DNA from: Alphaproteobacteria bacterium
Lineage (GTDB): Bacteria > Pseudomonadota > Alphaproteobacteria > Micavibrionales > CSBR16-224
NCBI GenBank assembly: GCA_007116755.1
Contig: SKHU01000154.1
Span: forward strand, 1 to 5,767
Direction: 5' to 3'
DNA length: 5,767 bases
In this document: one piece after another, positions 1 through 5,235 of the stretch
How positions within the stretch are numbered: the first letter of the stretch is position 1
Layout of the letters: every line of letters begins with the position of its first letter
Program-made: the position numbers and the translations under genes
Notes under the pieces: generated by a model
The model's database searches: none
Seen by the model: the letters and a program-made list of their open reading frames with translations, nothing else
What the model was told of the DNA's origin: nothing

Positions 1-379
1 CAATCGCGCGCGGCTGGGCGATACGCTGCATAGCTTCAAAAAACAGAAACACGGCGCTGCCGACGATAAACGCGGCCTGTGCCATGGCCGACAACGCCTC
101 CAGCTTGCCGTGGCCGTAGCGATGCGCCTTGTCGGCAGGTTCCATCGCACGGGTGACGCTGAAAAACGTGATGATCGAGGCCAGTGAGTCGATGGTGGAA
201 TCGATCAGCGAGGACAAAAGACTGACCGACCCCGTCCACATATAGGCAACAAATTTTGTCAGAATCAAAATCACCGCAACGCTGATGCTGGCCACAGCCG
301 CCATACGTTTCAGGCGGTTGCCGCGCTCATGCGTACCGCGCTGATCGGGATCATGCAGAAAGGGGTTGGCAATACTCAT
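1..379 (-). CDS. Cation diffusion facilitator (CDF) family divalent metal transporter, N-terminal part
   Basis: The first 126 codons are present; the gene runs off the left edge. CDF proteins are inner-membrane antiporters that export Zn2+, Fe2+, Mn2+ or similar ions in exchange for protons. The translation starts MSIANPFLHD. It has a hydrophobic helix at about residues 27-48, then a second segment with D60-x3-D64 in the context SLIDSTID, matching the Asp pair of the intramembrane metal site in E. coli FieF/YiiP. Next comes D83-x2-H86-x3-H90 in HRYGHGKLEAL, the hallmark loop that holds the second metal site, followed by a third helix at about 98-116. The ATG at 377-379 is the only plausible start: no other start codon lies between it and an in-frame stop at 425-427. 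It begins 7 nt after the cvpA stop, and the only purine-rich site (AGGAAG, 395-400) is about 15 nt away, so translational coupling to cvpA is likely. The metal cannot be predicted from this part. Confidence 0.93.
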   Translation of the reverse strand, partial: MSIANPFLHDPDQRGTHERGNRLKRMAAVASISVAVILILTKFVAYMWTGSVSLLSSLIDSTIDSLASIITFFSVTRAMEPADKAHRYGHGKLEALSAMAQAAFIVGSAVFLFFEAMQRIAQPRAI

Positions 380-386
380 GGAAAAA

Positions 387-1148
387 TTATTCCGCTTCCT
401 GTTCCTGTTCCAGTTCGCGTTCGATCAGCTGATCCAGCCGGATGCGTTCTTCGCCGTCATATCCCGCAGCGCCGTTTTCGCCGTCTTTGTCGCGCCCGAA
501 CAAAATATCGCGCGGATCAATGCCGCCGGCGGCTTTTCCGGCCTCATTCTTGATGTCTGCGGCGGCGGCTTTCAGATCTCCCGCTTCGGGAAAGAATTTT
601 GTCTGGATGATATCCACCCCGTATTGCAACAGCGGTGCAGTCTGCGCCTCCCCCACCCATACGGGTTTTTCCTCCATCTCGGCGATATACAGCGCGACGG
701 GAATATAGAGCAGTGTTGCCAGCAACACGCCGCGCGCCAGACCAAACGCCACACCCAAAGAGCGGTCAACGATATTCAGTTTTGATTCCTGCACCAGCCC
801 CGCGACATAAAAATTTAACGCTGCCAGAATGATAAAACTGACAAGAAAAATCGAGCTGTAAGAGGCGATCATCGCCAGAAAATCAATCGGCAATTCCAGC
901 CGTCCTCCGAAAAGCGGCAGATGCGTTATACCCTCTTCGGGGATGTCCTCGATTTTTTTTGCCGCCCAGCCTGTCAGATGTTTGCCGAAAAACCCCGACA
1001 GCACATGGCCGAAAAACCATGTCACCGCCACCGCTCCGATCAGGCCGAGAATCGTCAGCACCTCGCGCACAAAACCGCGCAGCAGCGCGATAATGGTGGA
1101 AATCAGGACGATCAGCCCGACAACGACATCGAAAAGAATTGCAGTCAT
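387..1148 (-). CDS. cvpA: CvpA family membrane protein (colicin V production protein homologue)
   Basis: This 253-residue inner-membrane protein has about four hydrophobic segments, roughly at residues 4-22, 28-50, 92-115 and 133-154. The N-terminal stretch with G25-FVREV and the motif DRSLGVAFGLARG (128-140) before the last helix are typical of CvpA proteins. In E. coli the homologue is needed for colicin V export and affects envelope stress tolerance; its biochemical role is not settled. It is longer than the E. coli protein (about 160 aa) because of a cytoplasmic C-terminal extension of about 95 residues, Ala-rich at 194-208 and then strongly charged, ending in a Glu/Gln-rich segment (241-253). 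The ATG at 1146-1148 has AAAGAAG (1159-1165) as ribosome binding site. The gene lies 45 nt after radA on the same strand, a common alphaproteobacterial pairing. An A8 run in the coding strand (953-960) encodes the Lys-Lys at 64-65. Confidence 0.9.
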   Translation of the reverse strand: MTAILFDVVVGLIVLISTIIALLRGFVREVLTILGLIGAVAVTWFFGHVLSGFFGKHLTGWAAKKIEDIPEEGITHLPLFGGRLELPIDFLAMIASYSSIFLVSFIILAALNFYVAGLVQESKLNIVDRSLGVAFGLARGVLLATLLYIPVALYIAEMEEKPVWVGEAQTAPLLQYGVDIIQTKFFPEAGDLKAAAADIKNEAGKAAGGIDPRDILFGRDKDGENGAAGYDGEERIRLDQLIERELEQEQEAE

Positions 1149-1193
1149 TGATTTATCGCTTCTTTAATTGATCCGTTATTAATTGAACCCTAT

Positions 1194-2576
1194 TTACTGG
1201 TCTATGGCAAAAAACGGCAAGAGCGCCGCAAGCCTGTCCAGCTCCACCACCTTTATATCTTGAGCGGCTTTGCTTTGGCCAGTTTTTTTTGACTTTAGCG
1301 GGCGGGGAATGAATCCTTGCGAAAATCCGAGCTTGGCCGCCTCCTTCAGACGGTGTTCGGCCTGACCGACATGGCGGATTTCGCCCGACAGCCCGATTTC
1401 CCCGAACACCACCGTATCGGCAGGCAGCGGAATATCCGTCATCGAACTTAAAAGCGCCGCTGCCACCGCCAGATCGGCAGCCGGTTCGGTGATGCGCAAC
1501 CCGCCTGCGACATTCAGATAAACATCGTTCATGCCGATTTCAACGCCGCAACGCGCCTCCAGCACCGCCAGTATCATCGCCAGACGCGCCGAATCCCAGC
1601 CGATCACCGCGCGGCGCGGCGTGCCCAGCGGCGAGGGTGCAACCAGCGCCTGAATTTCCACCAGAACGGGGCGCGTGCCCTCCATCCCCGCAAAAACGGC
1701 ACTGCCGGAAATATCATCCTGCCGCTGCGAGAGAAACAGCGCCGACGGGTTTTCCACCTCGACAAGCCCCGTTTCCGCCATTTCAAATACGCCGATTTCA
1801 TCCGTCGGGCCGAAACGGTTTTTCACCGCCCTTAAAATACGGAACGGGTGGCCGCGATCGCCTTCAAAATGCAAAACCGTATCGACCATATGTTCGACAA
1901 CGCGCGGCCCGGCAATCTGCCCTTCTTTGGTGACATGGCCGACCAGAAACAGAATGATGTTGTTCTTTTTCGCGCTGCGGATCAACTCCTGCGAGGCGGC
2001 GCGGACTTGGCTGACCGTGCCCGGCGCGGAATCGATGCTGTCGATATACATGGTCTGGATGGAATCGATGACGATCAGGTCAATCTCGCCCCCCTCCATC
2101 GAACTGACAATATCACGGATATTCGTGGCCGAAGCCAGCCGCACCGGCTTGTCGGCCAGACCCAGCCGCGCGGCACGCATCCGCACCTGATCAACGGCCT
2201 CCTCCCCCGAAACATAACAGCACCGCGCGGCATCAGCCAGATTGCACACGGCCTGCAGCAATAAGGTCGATTTGCCGATACCGGGATCGCCGCCGATCAG
2301 GATCGCGCTGCCCGCCACCAGCCCGCCGCCCGTTACGCGGTCGAATTCCTTGATACCTGTAATACGCCGCGGCACGGCGGCGCTGACGCCCGAAAGCGGC
2401 ACAAAATCGATCACGCGGCCTTTTTTGCGCCCCAGCCCTTTGGGTACGACATCGGCAAAGCCGGAGGATTCCTGCGTGATGGAATTCCATTCGCCGCAGC
2501 CGTCGCATTTCCCCGCCCATTTGTTATAAACGGACCCGCAGGATTGACAGACATATTGTGCTAAACTCTTCGCCAT
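1194..2576 (-). CDS. radA: DNA repair protein RadA (Sms), RecA-like branch-migration ATPase
   Basis: RadA is a cytoplasmic hexameric ATPase that helps RecA by driving branch migration of recombination intermediates. The 460-residue product has the full family layout. A C4 zinc finger is formed by C10, C13, C24 and C27. The RecA-like core carries Walker A GGDPGIGKST (95-104), Walker B LIVID (167-171) and the RadA-specific KNRFG motif (252-256). A C-terminal Lon-protease-like domain (about 285-460) contains DVYLNVAGGLRI and FGEIGLSGEIRHV; it lacks protease function in the family. The frame stays open to 2759, but the ATG at 2574-2576 is chosen because it puts the zinc finger at the N-terminus, gives the family's usual 460 residues, and has a strong GGAAGGG ribosome site. 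It is the first gene of the likely radA-cvpA-CDF operon. An A8 run at 1283-1290 encodes Lys430-Lys431. Confidence 0.97.
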   Translation of the reverse strand: MAKSLAQYVCQSCGSVYNKWAGKCDGCGEWNSITQESSGFADVVPKGLGRKKGRVIDFVPLSGVSAAVPRRITGIKEFDRVTGGGLVAGSAILIGGDPGIGKSTLLLQAVCNLADAARCCYVSGEEAVDQVRMRAARLGLADKPVRLASATNIRDIVSSMEGGEIDLIVIDSIQTMYIDSIDSAPGTVSQVRAASQELIRSAKKNNIILFLVGHVTKEGQIAGPRVVEHMVDTVLHFEGDRGHPFRILRAVKNRFGPTDEIGVFEMAETGLVEVENPSALFLSQRQDDISGSAVFAGMEGTRPVLVEIQALVAPSPLGTPRRAVIGWDSARLAMILAVLEARCGVEIGMNDVYLNVAGGLRITEPAADLAVAAALLSSMTDIPLPADTVVFGEIGLSGEIRHVGQAEHRLKEAAKLGFSQGFIPRPLKSKKTGQSKAAQDIKVVELDRLAALLPFFAIDQ

Positions 2577-2578
2577 GA

Positions 2579-2585
2579 CCCTTCC
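2579..2585 (-). promoter_or_regulatory. Ribosome binding site of radA (fixes the start)
   Basis: GGAAGGG on the minus strand lies 2 nt before the ATG at 2576, with its GGAAG core about 4 nt away. It supports the start at 2576 over the upstream in-frame start at 2759, which would add 61 residues with no resemblance to RadA. Confidence 0.7.
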
Positions 2586-2615
2586 AGAATACGGTGTTTC
2601 CCGTTGCAAGTAAAC

Positions 2616-2643
2616 GCCATATTCCGCCGCTGTTTCCTGTAAA
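2616..2643 (-). promoter_or_regulatory. Possible sigma70-type promoter for the radA operon
   Basis: Read on the minus strand, TTTACA (2638-2643) and TATGGC (2616-2621) are separated by 16 nt. The -35 matches consensus at five of six positions; the -10 matches at only three. A transcript would start near 2609 and leave a leader of about 30 nt. The position is sensible for the first gene of the operon, but the -10 is weak, so this is only a candidate. Confidence 0.25.
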
Positions 2644-2657
2644 TGCTGCGGCTTTGA

Positions 2658-2685
2658 TTGACACTGCCCCGTAATTTGGTAAGGT
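2658..2685 (+). promoter_or_regulatory. Possible promoter for the small membrane protein gene
   Basis: A perfect TTGACA (2658-2663) is followed after 16 nt by TAAGGT (2680-2685), a poor -10 match. The expected transcript start, near 2692, would leave a leader of about 36 nt before the ATG at 2728. The exact -35 and its placement in the divergent gap make it plausible, since alphaproteobacterial promoters often keep the -35 better than the -10. Confidence 0.4.
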
Positions 2686-2727
2686 TTTCCTGCAAAGCGG
2701 TTTCCCCTTGCACTGGACGAAGATTTG

Positions 2728-3039
2728 ATGCGCCTGACAATGAAAGTAAATAAAATCAAGGGACTGATTATTCTGTACGGGCTGGTCTGCGCGGCGGAAT
2801 ATTATTATTTTATGAATTACCAGCTTTCCGTGGAGGCTGTTCAGGACGATGGCGGCATGGTTTACTCCACCTCCGAATTCATAAGAATCAAAAACATGAT
2901 TTTCGAGATAGCCGTGCAGGAATTCGGCATGATGGGGATTGCCGTGTCCTCTGCGATTGTCACAGCCATCCTCTACAGCCTGTTTCTGGCGGGCAAATGG
3001 CTGTTTGGCCTTGCTTTCCGCCGCAAAAGAAAACAATAA
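2728..3039 (+). CDS. Small two-helix membrane protein of unknown function
   Basis: I do not recognise this 103-residue protein. It has a basic N-terminus (MRLTMKVNKIKG) and a hydrophobic helix at about residues 12-31, ending in an aromatic YYYF cluster. A polar, acidic loop follows at about 32-65 (VEAVQDDGG). A second long hydrophobic segment at about 66-97 leads into a strongly basic end (RRKRK, 98-102). By the positive-inside rule both ends should be cytoplasmic with the loop in the periplasm. There is no lipoprotein box or cleavage site. ATG 2728 is preferred because GGACGAAG (2715-2722) lies 5 nt before it; TTG 2725 would add one residue, and ATG 2740 has no ribosome site. The gene stands alone, divergent from radA and convergent with fadD, and has its own promoter candidate and terminator. 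This supports a real gene despite its size. Confidence 0.72.
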   Translation: MRLTMKVNKIKGLIILYGLVCAAEYYYFMNYQLSVEAVQDDGGMVYSTSEFIRIKNMIFEIAVQEFGMMGIAVSSAIVTAILYSLFLAGKWLFGLAFRRKRKQ

Positions 3040-3050
3040 CGCCGCACAAG

Positions 3051-3090
3051 AAAAAACCGCGCCTTTTGAACAGGCGCGGCTTTCTCTTTT
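3051..3090. terminator. Bidirectional intrinsic terminator between the small membrane protein gene and fadD
   Basis: A perfect 8-bp GC-rich stem pairs CCGCGCCT (3057-3064) with AGGCGCGG (3072-3079) across a 7-nt loop. On the plus strand CTTTCTCTTTT follows it (3080-3090). On the minus strand the A6 at 3051-3056 becomes a T6 tract directly after the stem. It lies 17 nt past the plus-strand stop at 3039 and about 28 nt past the fadD stop at 3108. It can therefore end both convergent transcripts and looks stronger for fadD. Confidence 0.88.
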
Positions 3091-3107
3091 ATCGGAATTA
3101 TTCCGCG

Positions 3108-5006
3108 TTACATGCGCGGGCCGTTATGACGGCGGCGCGGCTGGGCGGCGGGCGGCTGGTTGCTGCCGCCTTTATTGTCGTTAGAGGCCGCTTCGCGCTT
3201 GATCCGCTCTTCTTCCACCAGAGCCTTGCGGTCGGGCTTGCCGATCAGTGTTTTCGGCAGTTCCTTGCGGTATTCGATGTCTTTGGGCATCTGGATCGGT
3301 GACAGCTTGTCTTTCAGGAATTCCTTGAATTCCTCGCGCGACAGCTCTTTTTCGCCCGGTTTCATCACCACGAAAGCCTTGACGGTTTCGCCGCGTTTGT
3401 CGTCCGGCACACCGATCACGAGCGTTTCGGACACGCCCGGATGTTCCTGCAGCGCCGTTTCGACATTGCTGGGATACACGTTGTAGCCGTTGGTGATGAT
3501 CATATCCTTGATGCGATCCACGATAAAGACGAAGCCGTCCTCATCCATATAGCCGATATCGCCGGTATGGAAGAAACCGTCTTTGTCGATCGCCTCTTTC
3601 GTCGCATCTTCGCGGTTCCAGTAGCCTTTCATCAGCTGCGGGCCGCGCAGGCAGATTTCACCCTTGACGTTGACCGGCTGATCTTTGGTCGGAAATTCAG
3701 GATCGCGGATACGCACATCCATACCCGGCACCGGCAGGCCGATCGAATTTTCTTTCTGCAGGCCGCGCAACGGGTTGGCGGTTGCCAGCGGCGAGGTTTC
3801 CGACAAGCCGTAGCCTTCAAACAGGATACAGCCGGTTTTGGATTCGAAATCCTTTTTCAACTCGCTGCTGAGCGGCGCACCGCCCGCCATGCAGTATTTC
3901 AGGGAGGACAGATCATATTTTTTCAAAGACGGATCATCGGCAATCGCTTTATAGATTGCGGGAACGCCGGCAAAAATCGTCGGCTTGTCCTTGTGGATGG
4001 TTTTGATCGTCTCTTTCAGGTCGAAATTCGGCTTCATATCCAGCTCTGCGCCGATGGCGATGCTGAAATTCATCTCTGCCGTCATCGCAAAAACGTGGAA
4101 GAACGGCAGAACGGCCAGAATTTTCTCGCGACCTTCCGGCTTGCCGTTCTTTCTGTCTTCTTCCGTACCCATTTCAAACCACGCTTTGGTCTGCTGCGTG
4201 TTGATATACAGGTTGGAATGGGTCAGCATCGCGCCTTTCGGCAGGCCGGTCGTGCCGCCCGTATATTGCAGAACGGCCAGATCCTTATCGGGATCGATTT
4301 CGACTTTTTTGTATTTGCCGTCATTGTCAAGCAACTCGCGGAATGTCGTATGCGTTGCATCTTTGGGCAGCGTTGCCGAATATTTGCGGTCTTCCGGCTT
4401 CATTTTTTTACCGCGGAAGGTTTTATCGACCCAGTTCTTGGCGTTAAACAGCTGGCCTTTCGGGAAGGGCAGCGCGTCGGACAGGCTACAGGTAACGATT
4501 TTCTTCAGCTTGTTGTCGCCGCCGATCAGCTTGCCCAGTTTCGGGTAGATCGATTCCATATCCAGCGTCACCAGTGCTTCGGCTTCGCTGTCTTTGGCCA
4601 AATGCGCCAGTTCCTTTTCCGCGTAAAGCGGGTTCATGTTGACGACCGTTGCGCCTGCTTTCAGCGCACCGTAATAAGAGGCAATATAGAACGGGCTGTT
4701 CGGCAGGCACAAAGCAACTTTGCTGCCTTTTTTGATGCCCATTTCCTGAAAACCGCGCGCGGCTTTATCCGCCATTTCGCCGACTTCTTTATAGGTGTAT
4801 TTTTTACCCATAAAAGTCAGGAAGTTTTTGTTGCCGTGTTTTTTAACGGCGTCATCCAGCAGATCCGTCATCGGACGGCCTTCAAATTTCTGACCCCAGT
4901 CAACATCGACGGGGTAATTGGTCAGCCACGGCCGCAGCGCATTGTCGTTACCGCTGTTCGGCGTGCCGCCGGTTGCAGGTTTATCGGAAGGGGACGGTTT
5001 GGTCAT
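3108..5006 (-). CDS. fadD: Long-chain fatty acid--CoA ligase (acyl-CoA synthetase, FadD type)
   Basis: The enzyme activates fatty acids with ATP and CoA to acyl-CoA, giving AMP and pyrophosphate, which commits them to beta-oxidation or lipid synthesis. It belongs to the ANL superfamily. The P-loop motif YTGGTTGLPKGAMLTHSN spans 248-265. The adenylate motif YGLSETSP spans 399-406. The fatty-acyl-CoA synthetase signature, with FFHTGDIGYMDEDGF, begins at 478. The hinge region DRIKDMI is at 497-503, and the catalytic lysine is K590 in LPKTLIGKPDRK. At 632 residues it is about 70 longer than E. coli FadD. The extra length is partly a polar N-terminus (1-22, Ser/Pro/Gly/Asn) and a C-terminal tail past about 600 rich in Asn, Gly, Pro and Arg. 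ATG 5004-5006 has GAGGAG (5014-5019) 7 nt upstream. It is transcribed divergently from acs. The exact chain-length preference is not visible. Confidence 0.93.
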   Translation of the reverse strand: MTKPSPSDKPATGGTPNSGNDNALRPWLTNYPVDVDWGQKFEGRPMTDLLDDAVKKHGNKNFLTFMGKKYTYKEVGEMADKAARGFQEMGIKKGSKVALCLPNSPFYIASYYGALKAGATVVNMNPLYAEKELAHLAKDSEAEALVTLDMESIYPKLGKLIGGDNKLKKIVTCSLSDALPFPKGQLFNAKNWVDKTFRGKKMKPEDRKYSATLPKDATHTTFRELLDNDGKYKKVEIDPDKDLAVLQYTGGTTGLPKGAMLTHSNLYINTQQTKAWFEMGTEEDRKNGKPEGREKILAVLPFFHVFAMTAEMNFSIAIGAELDMKPNFDLKETIKTIHKDKPTIFAGVPAIYKAIADDPSLKKYDLSSLKYCMAGGAPLSSELKKDFESKTGCILFEGYGLSETSPLATANPLRGLQKENSIGLPVPGMDVRIRDPEFPTKDQPVNVKGEICLRGPQLMKGYWNREDATKEAIDKDGFFHTGDIGYMDEDGFVFIVDRIKDMIITNGYNVYPSNVETALQEHPGVSETLVIGVPDDKRGETVKAFVVMKPGEKELSREEFKEFLKDKLSPIQMPKDIEYRKELPKTLIGKPDRKALVEEERIKREAASNDNKGGSNQPPAAQPRRRHNGPRM

Positions 5007-5013
5007 CAGAACT

Positions 5014-5019
5014 CTCCTC
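5014..5019 (-). promoter_or_regulatory. Ribosome binding site of fadD
   Basis: GAGGAG on the minus strand, 7 nt before the ATG at 5006, is a near-ideal Shine-Dalgarno sequence. It supports keeping the low-complexity N-terminal 22 residues in the protein. Confidence 0.8.
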
Positions 5020-5073
5020 GTTTAATAAAAGAATGAACACAAATATTTCAATTTTCCGTGATTATGAACGGGC

Positions 5074-5102
5074 AATATGAGATATTTTTATGGCTTTGGC
5101 AA
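5074..5102 (-). promoter_or_regulatory. Candidate sigma70-type promoter of fadD
   Basis: On the minus strand TTGCCA (5097-5102, five of six consensus matches) and CATATT (5074-5079, four of six) are separated by an ideal 17 nt of AT-rich spacer. A transcript would start near 5067 and leave a leader of about 60 nt. Confidence 0.5.
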
Positions 5103-5108
5103 GATTTT

Positions 5109-5127
5109 TTCAAAATTCTTTTTTGAA
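5109..5127. repeat. AT-rich inverted repeat between the fadD and acs promoters
   Basis: TTCAAAA (5109-5115) and TTTTGAA (5121-5127) are perfect inverted copies around TTCTT. The repeat lies just upstream of the fadD -35 candidate and about 25 nt upstream of the acs -35 candidate. This is a suitable place for an activator or repressor site, but A/T-only arms of this size arise easily by chance in AT-rich DNA. Confidence 0.35.
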
Positions 5128-5152
5128 GGGCCGGGCAAAAAGGCGGCGGGAC

Positions 5153-5181
5153 TTGCAGTTTTGTGCGGAATTCTCTATGAT
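5153..5181 (+). promoter_or_regulatory. Candidate sigma70-type promoter of acs
   Basis: TTGCAG (5153-5158) and TATGAT (5176-5181) are separated by exactly 17 nt. They match consensus at four and five of six positions. The expected start near 5188 gives a leader of about 48 nt with a strong ribosome site. This is the best promoter candidate in the window. Confidence 0.6.
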
Positions 5182-5186
5182 TCCGC
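5165..5186. promoter_or_regulatory. Possible operator: perfect inverted repeat over the acs -10 element
   Basis: GCGGAAT (5165-5171) and ATTCCGC (5180-5186) are perfect inverted copies with 8 nt between them, a 22-bp site. Its centre-to-centre arm distance of 15 bp is a little over one helical turn, as expected for a dimeric regulator. It covers the end of the spacer and the whole -10 hexamer, so a bound protein would block polymerase. I cannot assign it to a known regulator family. Confidence 0.45.
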
Positions 5187-5222
5187 CAGAATTTGCATGA
5201 ATTTATTTGAAACCCCAAATCT

Positions 5223-5228
5223 AGGAGA
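5223..5228 (+). promoter_or_regulatory. Ribosome binding site of acs
   Basis: AGGAGA ends 7 nt before the ATG at 5236, a strong and well-spaced Shine-Dalgarno sequence that fixes the start. Confidence 0.85.
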
Positions 5229-5235
5229 ATCGCCG

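Noticed and set aside
366..785. Plus-strand frame of 139 codons opposite cvpA
   Set aside because: The minus-strand frame has CvpA helices, the family motif and a proper start. The plus frame shows only shadow composition.
2577..2759. N-terminal extension of RadA by 61 residues
   Set aside because: The extra residues do not resemble RadA, the start at 2576 has a strong ribosome site, and it gives the normal 460-residue protein.
2524..3036. A 170-codon minus-strand frame across the radA start and the small membrane protein gene
   Set aside because: It overlaps radA out of frame and runs antisense to the small gene. Its composition is random-looking, with scattered Cys, His and Asn. The plus-strand gene has helices, a ribosome site and a terminator.
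3441..5036. A 531-codon plus-strand open frame antisense to fadD
   Set aside because: It lies exactly opposite the well-conserved fadD gene. Its translation is Phe/Arg/His/Gln-rich without domain character, and I see no matching ribosome site. It is a by-product of fadD codon usage.
5105..5130. Intrinsic terminator at the AT-rich inverted repeat upstream of fadD
   Set aside because: The stem is only A/T plus one G/C pair and lies between two divergent genes, where no transcript is expected to end.
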